From Mucilaginibacter gotjawali (GTDB lineage Bacteria; Bacteroidota; Bacteroidia; Sphingobacteriales; Sphingobacteriaceae): 64,000 nt of DNA. The notes under the pieces were generated by a model. The model saw nothing but the letters and a program-made list of their open reading frames with translations. It was not told the origin of the DNA and searched no databases. Below, one piece after another: positions 36,657-44,561 of this stretch. The first letter of the stretch is position 1; every line of letters starts with the position of its first letter. A program made the position numbers and the translations under genes. Location: positions 1,984,001 to 2,048,000 of the forward strand of contig NZ_AP017313.1 in NCBI RefSeq assembly GCF_002355435.1. The letters are read 5' to 3'.

Positions 36657-37406
36657 TCAATAAGTTACAAATACTTTACTTTTTACTGCTCTTACTTTTT
36701 TTAAATCTGCTGCATCTATATAAACCACATTAACGTCATTGGCTCCTTCATGCTCATTAACTAAAGCTTGCGAGATCAGCCAATAAAATTTTTTCGTTTT
36801 CTTATTATATTCAAAAGTTACTCTGTCAATTGAGTCAAGATTCTTTTGTGCCTTCCTTGCAATTTGAATCAATTTACAATAGGTGAAAGATTTATCTATC
36901 GGTTTATAAAAACGTTTTGACGGAAAAATAAACGGAGTGATAATCTTCCCGAATCTATCAACTGCTACTATGATATTATAGCCGGTTAATGAGTCTGGCT
37001 CAAACGTGTACGAATAAGTATATTTAGTTTTATAGTGTTTAAGACTGACTTGAGCGCCACTATCAATAAATAGTTTCAACCTTTCCGGATAGCATACACT
37101 TACATCGTTAAATTTTAAGTTTTGATAAAATTTATTCCCTGCAAATTCTTTAATTGCCTTATCAACCTTAATTTTAAACTTTAACGCGTTTGCGGGAGCT
37201 TGACGAATATCGATCGCTTCGAATTGAGTATTCCATTTTTTGGATGTATCACCTTTGAAAGCGAAAGAATACGAAGGAGTGAGATAACCGTAGTCGAAAA
37301 ATAAGCCATCTTCGCTCCAAGCTATCTTCCCGCGATCTAAACACTGTGAAAACGTAGTTAACGCCGAAAAAATCAGTAGAGAAACGAATAATAAATATCT
37401 AAACAT
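36657..37406 (-). CDS. Exported protein of unknown function
   Basis: 249 residues with a signal peptide (about 1-20, ending TTFSQ). I recognise no domain. The mature part is mixed alpha/beta with many Lys and Tyr, and a C-terminal part NLDSIDRVTFEYNKKTKKFYWLISQ. It is AT-richer than its neighbours. It stands alone between the phospho-signalling unit and a DUF1684 gene. Confidence 0.75.
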   Translation of the reverse strand: MFRYLLFVSLLIFSALTTFSQCLDRGKIAWSEDGLFFDYGYLTPSYSFAFKGDTSKKWNTQFEAIDIRQAPANALKFKIKVDKAIKEFAGNKFYQNLKFNDVSVCYPERLKLFIDSGAQVSLKHYKTKYTYSYTFEPDSLTGYNIIVAVDRFGKIITPFIFPSKRFYKPIDKSFTYCKLIQIARKAQKNLDSIDRVTFEYNKKTKKFYWLISQALVNEHEGANDVNVVYIDAADLKKVRAVKSKVFVTY

Positions 37407-37438
37407 ATCTATAGATTGATAAAAAATTATCGGCCGCG

Positions 37439-38074
37439 CTAATGATTTACCGTTTTGGCAAACAATTTTTCGCCGGCCTCAATAGCCACCGCGAGGTAAT
37501 TTTCAGCAGGCGGTTTAGGGCATGAATATTTACCGGAGAACGCGCAATAGGGGTTGTATGCCTTATTAAAATCTAACATCATAGTGGCGCCTTTAAAGTC
37601 GGCGGTATTCAGGTCGATATACCGGCCGCCGCCATAAGTGGTATTGCCATTGGTATTGTCAGTAAAGGGCAAAAATAAATAGTCCTTATAAGCGGTTACG
37701 TTTGCCAGGGCGATGCTGCGGTATACGGTAAGCTGCAATTCCTTTCCATTCAGCCTGAAGTTGAGCAACGCATAGCGCACATATTGCTGGCTTGCGCCGT
37801 TAAAAGTAGGCATCATAAAAATGGACTCGCCGGTAAGGTATTTCACATCGGCGGTAACGCGATAACTGCTGTCGGCATCATAAAAACGCAGGAATTGCAG
37901 GTCATCTTTTTTGAGTGGCGAGCTCGCATCCGTCAAAAAGTCGTTCTCATAACCTTTCCTGAAGGCATTTATCCGCGCCTTGTAATCCTGGCCGAAGCTT
38001 TGCAAAGCGTTGCCTAAAAGTATTACCAGGATCAAAGGCTTTAACAGTTTATTGATAGTGTGATAAAAGTTCAT
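37439..38074 (-). CDS. DUF1684-family exported protein
   Basis: 211 residues with a signal peptide (about 1-28, ending SFGQ). The conserved DUF1684 block is clear: YGGGRYIDL, LDFNKAYNPYCAFSGKYSCPKPPAENYLAVAIEAGEK. The function of this family is not established. It probably acts in the periplasm. No operon partner is evident. Confidence 0.88.
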   Translation of the reverse strand: MNFYHTINKLLKPLILVILLGNALQSFGQDYKARINAFRKGYENDFLTDASSPLKKDDLQFLRFYDADSSYRVTADVKYLTGESIFMMPTFNGASQQYVRYALLNFRLNGKELQLTVYRSIALANVTAYKDYLFLPFTDNTNGNTTYGGGRYIDLNTADFKGATMMLDFNKAYNPYCAFSGKYSCPKPPAENYLAVAIEAGEKLFAKTVNH

Positions 38075-38222
38075 GGCTAAAGGTAAAATGTTTTGCTGAA
38101 ATAGTAATTCACAGCGCTATTATTTTTCCAGACCGCCCGCAGCCTGAAAGCCCGCGTATAACATAAAGGGTATGATTTTAAATCCGTTGCATCAAAATTT
38201 ACATTCGGTTGGATTGTCGCCT

Positions 38223-38981
38223 TCAAAATTTTTCGGTCAAATGCTTCCAATACCTTTTAGGGATATGCCTCAAATGCAGCGGTGTATTTTTGCGGGCGGG
38301 GATGTTAGCGCTGTGGTAATAGTTTTGCCATAACCGCTGGTAAAGGTCTTCGCCGGCATTAAAAGACGAGACTACATTGGCCGGGTTGTGTGCTTCAGAA
38401 AAATCAATGGTTACAAATTGCGTGTCGTGCAGGTCGTAATACAGACCGTATTTTCGTTTGCTGTCAAATATCATCCATTTCTGATCGGCATACCGGTTTT
38501 TAAAGTGCCTGTTCAGCAAGGGTAACACATTAAAATCAGGTTCAATACCAGCGTAATATATATCATCCTTTAATCTTTGAAAACGCACAAATGCTTCCAT
38601 CCGGTGCTTTTCGCGGCGCATCATCCCTACAATTTCAGATACGCGCTGTACGTATTTATTACCAAAGTTCTTCTCAATATTAACCGGCGAATCGAAAGCG
38701 TATTTGATAAAACCGGCGAGGGTATTTTCATCGCCGGCTATTTCCGCAAGGTGAGCAATGTACAAACGTCCGATGCCTGATGGCGATAATTTTTTTTGTA
38801 ATCCCTTTAACACCCGGCCCGCACGTACCTCATCGGTTTTCACGATAATCACATTTTCAAACATCGCGCTGGTGTTATTTTCACCGCGTTGCAAACTTAC
38901 CCGCGTTAATTTGTGAGCATAAATTTCGAAAATCGCGGTCAACAACCCTTCAAAAGTGCCGTCGTATATCAACCTGGTCAT
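38223..38981 (-). CDS. TIGR03915-family DNA metabolism protein
   Basis: 252 residues. The N-terminus LIYDGTFEGLLTAIFEIY and the C-terminal region KNRYADQKWMIFDSKRKYGLYYDLHDTQFVTI with YWKHLTEKF match the family found always next to the radical-SAM gene TIGR03916, sometimes fused to a uracil-DNA glycosylase. It is thought to take part in an uncharacterised DNA repair or modification step. The next gene upstream on this strand is that partner, one base away. No catalytic motif that I can name. Confidence 0.88.
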   Translation of the reverse strand: MTRLIYDGTFEGLLTAIFEIYAHKLTRVSLQRGENNTSAMFENVIIVKTDEVRAGRVLKGLQKKLSPSGIGRLYIAHLAEIAGDENTLAGFIKYAFDSPVNIEKNFGNKYVQRVSEIVGMMRREKHRMEAFVRFQRLKDDIYYAGIEPDFNVLPLLNRHFKNRYADQKWMIFDSKRKYGLYYDLHDTQFVTIDFSEAHNPANVVSSFNAGEDLYQRLWQNYYHSANIPARKNTPLHLRHIPKRYWKHLTEKF

Positions 38982-38982
38982 T

Positions 38983-40239
38983 TCAAAAAATGCTTAACTG
39001 CCCGGGTTTATTTCTTAAGTATTTGCTGTGCGAACCGGCCAGTATAAACTGTTTGATCCTGGTGCCTGTTAAGTCACGCCGTTCAAAATCATTGCTGTTG
39101 CAGGTAATAAAATACCGGGCCCGGTTGGTGGCAACGCCAATGATTTTCAGCTGCTCCCAATTCAGCCGGGCAAATTTGCGTGCGCCGACAATTTTTTGTG
39201 CCGATAAACGCCCTATACCGGGCACCCGCAAAATCATCTGCAGGGGCGCGGTATTAATGTCGACTGGAAAAGCGTGCAAATTCCGGATCGCCCAACTGAG
39301 TTTTGGATCGATGTCCAGGTCGAGCATCGGGTTTTGCTGGTCTACAATCTCGTTCACATTAAACCCATAAAAGCGCAGCAGCCAATCGGCCTGGTAAAGC
39401 CGGTTCTCGCGCACCATGGGTACGGCAGTATTTAAGTCCGGCAGGCGTTTATCGGCCAGTACAGGCACATAACCCGAATAATAAACCCGCTTTAGGTTAT
39501 AGTTTTTGTAAAAATGATCGGCGGTATGCAAAATCTGCACATCATTTTCGCGCGTGGCGCCAATAATTACCTGGGTACTTTGACCGGCAGGGGCAAAAAG
39601 CGGGGTGCTTTTAAATAACTTTTTTTCTTCGGCATACTGTATCAGCTCGTTTTTTAAAAACCGCATCGGGTTGATCATGTCCTGCCGGCTTTTATCCGGG
39701 GCTAAAAGTTTCAATCCGGCCTCCGTTGGCATTTCCAGGTTTACGCTCAGCCGGTCGGCATAGAGGCCGGCCAGGCGCATCAAATCGTCGCTGGCCCCGG
39801 GGATGGTTTTCAAATGGATATAACCGTTAAAATTTTGTTCCGTCCGCAGCTTTTTGGCCACCAGTACCAGGCGCTCCATCGTATAATCGGCATTTTTAAA
39901 AATACCCGAACTTAAAAACAGTCCCTCGATATAGTTCCGCCGGTAAAAGTTGATCGTAAGATCAACCACTTCCTGTACAGAAAATGCCGCGCGTTTAATA
40001 TCATTGCTTTTGCGTGATACGCAGTAAGCGCAGTCGAAAATACAGTGATTGGTTAGTAAAATTTTTAACAGCGAAACGCAGCGCCCGTCCTCGGTATAGC
40101 TATGGCAGATCCCGTTGCTGGCGTCGCCCAGCCCTTTGTTGCTGTTTTTACGGTTACTACCGCTCGAAGCACATGATACGTCGTACTTGGCCGCATCAGC
40201 CAAAATGTTCAGCTTCTCCTTTATCCTGTCTGCATCCAT
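38983..40239 (-). CDS. Radical-SAM DNA repair/modification protein (TIGR03916)
   Basis: 418 residues. Radical SAM cluster Cys66-x3-Cys70-x2-Cys73 (CIFDCAYC). A C-terminal helix-hairpin-helix (ILRVPGIGRLSAQKIVGARK, about 335-355) suggests DNA binding. It is always paired with TIGR03915. The substrate is unknown; DNA photoproduct or modified-base repair has been proposed for the pair. A 17-base palindrome that also lies upstream of the imuA operon sits 10 bases before its start codon. Confidence 0.92.
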   Translation of the reverse strand: MDADRIKEKLNILADAAKYDVSCASSGSNRKNSNKGLGDASNGICHSYTEDGRCVSLLKILLTNHCIFDCAYCVSRKSNDIKRAAFSVQEVVDLTINFYRRNYIEGLFLSSGIFKNADYTMERLVLVAKKLRTEQNFNGYIHLKTIPGASDDLMRLAGLYADRLSVNLEMPTEAGLKLLAPDKSRQDMINPMRFLKNELIQYAEEKKLFKSTPLFAPAGQSTQVIIGATRENDVQILHTADHFYKNYNLKRVYYSGYVPVLADKRLPDLNTAVPMVRENRLYQADWLLRFYGFNVNEIVDQQNPMLDLDIDPKLSWAIRNLHAFPVDINTAPLQMILRVPGIGRLSAQKIVGARKFARLNWEQLKIIGVATNRARYFITCNSNDFERRDLTGTRIKQFILAGSHSKYLRNKPGQLSIF

Positions 40240-40249
40240 AAATCAAAAT

Positions 40250-40266
40250 TACTAATATTTTTAGTA
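40250..40266. promoter_or_regulatory. Palindrome TACTAA-N5-TTAGTA, candidate damage-response operator
   Basis: TACTAATATTTTTAGTA, 10 bases upstream of the radical-SAM start. The same motif (16 of 17) is found inverted upstream of imuA at 54547-54563. Close to the start, as expected for a repressor site. Confidence 0.55.
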
Positions 40267-40447
40267 TTTAATGCAGCTATGGAATACTTATCCGGTTTTA
40301 TTCCGTGTAGTTTTAAACTAATAAGCTAATCCAATAAATGGCGATATTATATTAACATTATTATTAAAACCTTATCCGGTATTCGTGGTTCCATCAGAGA
40401 CGACATTGCATTCAGCATTTAATCCCGTCTTAAAATCAATAAATATC

Positions 40448-40930
40448 ATGAAAACTTTTACCTACCTGCTGTGCACCGGGCTGTTGCTTATGTCCTGCAG
40501 TTCAGTATTTGCGCAAAAATATAAAGCGCCCGCCGACACGATCAAATTAAACGTGGAATACATAAACGTTAAAAATGATATCGTTGACTTAAACAGCCAG
40601 TTAACCATCGCACAAAACAACCTGCCCGGTATTCAAAACAAGGCAAACGCAGCCGGGGTAAACGCCCAAAGCGCGGCAACGTCAAGTAAGTCCGATGCTG
40701 CGCAGGCAACCAATGGAAATATCAGGGACGCGAAAGACGCAAAAAACAGTGCTAATGAAGCTTATGACAAGGCAAAAGATGCACGGTCGGCCAATAATAA
40801 TGTTGGGAAACAGGACAAAAAAATAAAAAATCTTATAGAGAAATTGAGGAAAAAAAATCTAAGGCTAAAGGAGCTGGACGAAATGCGCGTAAACATTTAT
40901 GCGCAACTACCGGCAAATTTACACCAATAA
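40448..40930 (+). CDS. Small exported coiled-coil protein
   Basis: 160 residues from the ATG at 40448, which gives a good signal sequence (MKTFTYLLCTGLLLMSCSS, possible lipoprotein or Ala-x-Ala site at VFAQ). The rest is Ala/Asn/Lys-rich and helical (AANSAATSSKSDAAQ-like tract, KDAKNSANEAYDKAKDARS), ending in a coiled coil, IKNLIEKLRKKNLRLKELDEM. No family recognised. It is followed by a clear terminator. Confidence 0.8.
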   Translation: MKTFTYLLCTGLLLMSCSSVFAQKYKAPADTIKLNVEYINVKNDIVDLNSQLTIAQNNLPGIQNKANAAGVNAQSAATSSKSDAAQATNGNIRDAKDAKNSANEAYDKAKDARSANNNVGKQDKKIKNLIEKLRKKNLRLKELDEMRVNIYAQLPANLHQ

Positions 40931-40946
40931 TTGCAAAGCCATATCA

Positions 40947-40979
40947 GCCGCAGGCGCTAACATTCCTGCGGCATTTTTA
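40947..40979 (+). terminator. Terminator after the coiled-coil gene
   Basis: Stem GCCGCAGG / CCTGCGGC with a 10-base loop, then ATTTTTA. Confidence 0.85.
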
Positions 40980-41093
40980 TGATTACCTGGTATACCAGGG
41001 TCGGTGCATGTCTTTTCCAAATCAATGACTGATAGATAATTGGCTATTGAGTTATTGGTTTTTTGGTTATCTTCACTGCTGTAAACCCAAAAT

Positions 41094-41603
41094 ATGCAGC
41101 CTTTACCCCTGTCAAAACGCCCGGTGGATATTACACTGATCGTTTTCTTTTGCGTCAACCTGTTTTTTATTACCTATATCGTTGACCTGGAGCAACTGGT
41201 GATTACTGATCCCAACCATTTTCAATATCCCATATGGCCGCCGGCAAAAATGGTGGACCTGGTGCACTGGTACGGCCGCAATTTCGACCCGGTATTGATG
41301 GCCCGGCCGGCCTGGTGGCGCGCAACGATCTGGATCGATTCGATCTTCTTCGGCCCGTTTTATGCCTTCGCCATTTATGCTTACTGGAAAGGCAAAAACT
41401 GGATCCGTTTTGTGAGTATTGTATGGGCATCGGTAATGCTGACCAATGTAAGCATCATCTTATTTGAAGAAGTGAACGGCGAACACGCCACACCGCAATT
41501 GGCGCGCGTACTATTATCAAATGCGGCATGGGTTATTTTCCCGGTAATTGTAATGTACCGGATGTGGCGCTCGGTGTACCCGTTTTCGGCGAAAACGGGA
41601 TAA
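41094..41603 (+). CDS. EXPERA / emopamil-binding-like membrane protein
   Basis: 169 residues, about four transmembrane helices (17-35, 84-100, 108-124, 141-158). The pattern FGPFYAFAIYAYWKGKNWIR and the C-terminal HATPQLARVLLSNAAWVIFPVIVMYRM resemble the EXPERA domain of TMEM97/emopamil-binding proteins, which bind sterol-like ligands. In bacteria the role is unknown. No neighbour in an operon. Confidence 0.75.
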   Translation: MQPLPLSKRPVDITLIVFFCVNLFFITYIVDLEQLVITDPNHFQYPIWPPAKMVDLVHWYGRNFDPVLMARPAWWRATIWIDSIFFGPFYAFAIYAYWKGKNWIRFVSIVWASVMLTNVSIILFEEVNGEHATPQLARVLLSNAAWVIFPVIVMYRMWRSVYPFSAKTG

Positions 41604-41988
41604 AGTATAAGTTAGAGCCGGGAAAAGAGCCAGGAACCAAGAGAATAAATCTTAAGACGGCAGTTTGAGTGTAATTGATTTCAAAGATTTAAACTCAAAT
41701 GCGTCAGGGATTGAAGCGGATACCGGCCAATGCGCTTAAGGCCTGAAGCCGTATGAGCGGAAAGCCCGCCCGGACGCCCAAAAATCAGAGATCAGTGAAA
41801 CTGGAGAATAACCACCTGTCTTTTTTGCGACAAAAAACATCGATATTCATTCAACTCTTTATAACCATATCAACAATGTACGTTTGCCAACCACCAGTAA
41901 AATCATCAACACCAAACCAACAAATACCACCCCCTGCCAAATAAAATTCTGTTCACCCTATTTATTTCAAGAAAAATAAAATTTTCTA
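41604..41988. other. Intergenic region before the aromatic operon
   Basis: About 385 bases with no supported gene. A short open frame at 41753-41944 has no start context or family. The 3' part leads into the promoter of the aromatic amino-acid operon. Confidence 0.5.
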
Positions 41989-42018
41989 TTGACAAATTGA
42001 TTTTTACTTGTACATTTA
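41989..42018 (+). promoter_or_regulatory. Predicted promoter of the aromatic amino-acid operon
   Basis: ATTG/TTG at 41989-41991 and TACATTTA at 42011-42018, exactly 19 bases apart, as in the Bacteroidota consensus TTTG-N19-TAnnTTTG. The transcript would start near 42025, 13 bases before the leader peptide. Confidence 0.65.
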
Positions 42019-42037
42019 CGCCGCAAACAAAAAAACA

Positions 42038-42103
42038 ATGAAGTTTAACAATGCATATTTTTATGGTTACTACTTTTACTTTACCAGTAAGAGCCGGGAC
42101 TAA
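42038..42103 (+). CDS. Phe/Tyr-rich leader peptide of pheA attenuator
   Basis: 21 codons: after the Met, the middle reads AYFYGYYFYF. Four Phe (3, 8, 13, 15) and five Tyr (7, 9, 11, 12, 14) make nine aromatic residues out of 21. It begins 13 bases after the predicted transcript start. Its stop codon lies at the end of the antiterminator segment, so a ribosome that finishes translation covers it. Stalling at Phe/Tyr codons leaves this segment free. Translation is inferred from this design. Confidence 0.85.
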   Translation: MKFNNAYFYGYYFYFTSKSRD

Positions 42104-42166
42104 TATGCATCAACAACATATAAAGAAACTGAAAAGTCCCGGCCAACAACCGGGACTTTTTGCTTT
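42093..42166 (+). promoter_or_regulatory. Transcription attenuator of the aromatic operon
   Basis: Segment 1 (42094-42101, CCGGGACT) lies in the leader peptide end. Segment 2 (42135-42142, AGTCCCGG) can pair with segment 1 or with segment 3 (42150-42157, CCGGGACT). Pairing 2:3 makes the terminator AAAAGTCCCGG / CCGGGACTTTT with loop CCAACAA and a T-run. Pairing 1:2 prevents it. This is the classic layout of amino-acid attenuation. Confidence 0.88.
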
Positions 42167-42177
42167 AATGCTTTTTT

Positions 42178-43086
42178 ATGAAACACGATAAACCAAGAGT
42201 TGCCATCCAGGGGATCCGCGCTTCCTTCCACGAAGAAGCGGCGCTAAAGTATTTTGGTGAAAATATTCATACTATTGAGTGTAACTCTTTTAAGCAAACC
42301 TTTGAGGCTTTGCAAAATAAGGAGGCTGATTATGTAGTGATGGCTATTGAAAACAGCATCGCCGGCAGCATATTGCCAAACTACTCGTTGTTGCTAAGCT
42401 ATGCTTTTCCGGTAGTGGGCGAAATTTACCTGCCCATCCAGTTGCACCTGATGGCTTTGCCGGGCGTAAAGTTTGAGGATATCAAATATGTAACTTCTCA
42501 CCCTATCGCTATCCGCCAGTGTGTTGATTTTTTTGACGAATACCCGCATTTAAATATTGTGGAAAGCAATGATACCGCGGCTTGCGCCAAACGTATCCGC
42601 GACGAACAGTTAACAGATACCGTTGCCATCGCCAATACTTTAGCCGCAAGGCTTTACGGGCTTGACGTGCTGGAGCGCCGCATTGAATCGAACAAAAAGA
42701 ATTTTACCCGCTTTTTGATCCTCACCCATCATGAAAATGTGACCAAAAAGCAGCCTAATAAAGCTTCACTCTGTTTCCAGGTGAGTAATAAGGTGGGTTC
42801 ATTGGCCAAAGTGCTCAATATTTTTGCCGAAGAAGGTGTTAATATGAGTAAAATACAGTCGATGCCGATTTTAGGAAAACGCAACGAGTATAATTTTTAT
42901 GTGGATATTGAATGGGAAGAACAAAGAAATTATGACACCGCCATACGGCAGATTTTAAAGTATACGCACAACTTCAATATACTGGGTGAGTACCAGCGGC
43001 ATGAAGAGGAGGGACCGGCAGTGCCAAAACCGGTTAGAAGTGAAAAAGTTCCGAGGACTTATATTAATATGAAGAAGATGAGTTGA
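42178..43086 (+). CDS. pheA: Prephenate dehydratase
   Basis: 302 residues. Prephenate to phenylpyruvate, the Phe branch. The catalytic TRF motif is at 177-179 (NKKNFTRFL), and ESNDTAACA at 129-137. The C-terminal ACT domain (197-265, ASLCFQVSNKVGSLAKVL) should bind Phe for feedback. It is the first gene after the attenuator. The aminotransferase and prephenate dehydrogenase that usually lie between pheA and the DAHP synthase gene in relatives are not here. Confidence 0.96.
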   Translation: MKHDKPRVAIQGIRASFHEEAALKYFGENIHTIECNSFKQTFEALQNKEADYVVMAIENSIAGSILPNYSLLLSYAFPVVGEIYLPIQLHLMALPGVKFEDIKYVTSHPIAIRQCVDFFDEYPHLNIVESNDTAACAKRIRDEQLTDTVAIANTLAARLYGLDVLERRIESNKKNFTRFLILTHHENVTKKQPNKASLCFQVSNKVGSLAKVLNIFAEEGVNMSKIQSMPILGKRNEYNFYVDIEWEEQRNYDTAIRQILKYTHNFNILGEYQRHEEEGPAVPKPVRSEKVPRTYINMKKMS

Positions 43087-43089
43087 GGG

Positions 43090-43300
43090 GAAAGTCCGGA
43101 AGCCTGCCGGCAGGCAGGTCCGAAAGTCGGAAAGTCCGAAAGAAGCTGCATCTCAAAAGAATTCTTTGTAAGAGTTGAGAGATCAAAAGAAGCCTGATAT
43201 AATTTAAAATATAATAAAGATTAGTTAACCACAGACAAATAAATCTTCCGGACTTTCGGTCCCGATAGCTATCGGGATCACCGACTTTCGGACTCAAAAA
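43090..43300. repeat. Large inverted repeat between pheA and DAHP synthase gene
   Basis: Flanks carry GAAAGTCCGGAAG and CCGAAAGTCGGAAAGTCCGA (43090-43142) facing CTTCCGGACTTTCGG and CCGACTTTCGGACTC (43246-43296). Perfect palindromes GCCTGCCGGCAGGC (43102-43115) and TCCCGATAGCTATCGGGA (43260-43277) lie inside. Such palindromes recur in Bacteroidota intergenic DNA, as I recall. Confidence 0.8.
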
Positions 43301-43311
43301 ACAAAAAAACG

Positions 43312-44439
43312 ATGAAACTGGATTTAAACATACAACCGCTAAGTTCCTGGATAAAAACAAGCAGCGAACCATTATTAATTGCAGGCCCCTGCAGTGCCGA
43401 AACAGAAGACCAATTGGTAGCAACAGCACACTTATTGGCAAAAACGGGCAAGGTTTCGGCATTACGTGCCGGCATCTGGAAACCACGTACCCGTCCGGGT
43501 GAATTTGAAGGTATTGGCAGCATTGGCCTTAAATGGCTGCAGCGCGCCAAAGCAGAAACCGGCTTGCCAACTGCTATTGAAGTGGCTAACGCCAAACACG
43601 TTGAAGAAGCATTGGAAGCAGGTGTTGATATTTTATGGGTGGGCGCACGTTCAACAGTTAACCCTTTTACCGTGCAGGAAATTGCTGACGCGTTAAGAGG
43701 TGTTGATGTACCGGTAATGGTAAAAAACCCTGTAAATCCTGATCTTTCTTTATGGATCGGTGCTTTAGAGCGGATCAACCAGGCGGGTATTACCAAGCTG
43801 GCTGCAATCCATCGCGGGTTCTCTTCACACGAAAAAAGCGCGTTCCGTAACGAACCTATGTGGGACCTGGCCATCAGCCTGAAAACACACGCGCCTGAAT
43901 TGCCGATCATCAATGATCCGAGCCATATCACCGGCAACCGCGACCTGATCGGATACATCGCGCAAAAAGCGCTTGATTTGGATATGCAGGGATTGATGAT
44001 CGAATCGCACATCGACCCAACTGTAGCCTGGACGGATGCCAAACAACAGGTAACGCCTTCGGCTTTGGTGGATATTATTATGAACCTGACTTTGCGCAAG
44101 CCTGAGATCCGCAATGCTGAGTTAAAGGATAAACTGGCCGTATTGCGTACCCAGATAGATAAAATTGACGACCTCGTGATCCAGAAAATGGCGGAGCGTA
44201 TGCAGATCGTTGAGCAGATCGGCAACTACAAAAAGGATAATAACATCACTATTTTACAGGTTAACCGCTGGGATGAGATCCTGAGAAAAGGCGTTGACTA
44301 CGGAAAAGCTTTAAAACTGCATGAAGATTTCACTGAAAAATTATTGGAATTGATCCACAGTGAATCTATCCGCAAACAAACTGAGATAATGAATAAAGAT
44401 AAAGCCGGCCAGGAAGCGGATAAATTAACACACGCGTAA
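43312..44439 (+). CDS. DAHP synthase fused to chorismate mutase type II
   Basis: 375 residues. The N-terminal part (about 1-265) is a DAHP synthase of the Ibeta type (LLIAGPCSAETEDQL near 22-35, KPRTRPGEFEGIG, NPVNPDLSLWIGA, and the metal Cys/His/Glu/Asp residues in AGPCS, AIHRGF and IESHIDP). The C-terminal part (about 270-360) is an AroQ-type chorismate mutase (LRTQIDKIDDLVIQKMAERMQIVEQIG). It catalyses the first step and, by the fusion, the branch toward prephenate, and is usually feedback-regulated. Second gene of the operon. Confidence 0.95.
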   Translation: MKLDLNIQPLSSWIKTSSEPLLIAGPCSAETEDQLVATAHLLAKTGKVSALRAGIWKPRTRPGEFEGIGSIGLKWLQRAKAETGLPTAIEVANAKHVEEALEAGVDILWVGARSTVNPFTVQEIADALRGVDVPVMVKNPVNPDLSLWIGALERINQAGITKLAAIHRGFSSHEKSAFRNEPMWDLAISLKTHAPELPIINDPSHITGNRDLIGYIAQKALDLDMQGLMIESHIDPTVAWTDAKQQVTPSALVDIIMNLTLRKPEIRNAELKDKLAVLRTQIDKIDDLVIQKMAERMQIVEQIGNYKKDNNITILQVNRWDEILRKGVDYGKALKLHEDFTEKLLELIHSESIRKQTEIMNKDKAGQEADKLTHA

Positions 44440-44446
44440 AGCATAA

Positions 44447-44541
44447 GGCCTCACCCTGCCCTCTCCAAAGGAGAGGGTAAAAAAAGGTTAAAAAAGAGCG
44501 AAGTTCAAGTCCTCTCCTTTGGAGAGGATTTAGGTGAGGCC
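44447..44541. repeat. Nested palindromic repeat between DAHPS and aroA
   Basis: Outer arms GGCCTCACC / GGTGAGGCC enclose two palindromes, CCTCTCCAAAGGAGAGG (44459-44475) and CCTCTCCTTTGGAGAGG (44511-44527). It can form a cruciform or a strong RNA structure inside the operon. Confidence 0.85.
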
Positions 44542-44561
44542 ACAGGGCAAAGTACAAAATA

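Noticed and set aside
41753..41944. 63-residue open frame upstream of the aromatic operon
   Set aside because: No family, no start context, low-complexity composition; probably chance.
43278..44225. 315-residue minus-strand open frame
   Set aside because: It is the antisense of the DAHPS-chorismate mutase gene, which has clear motifs.
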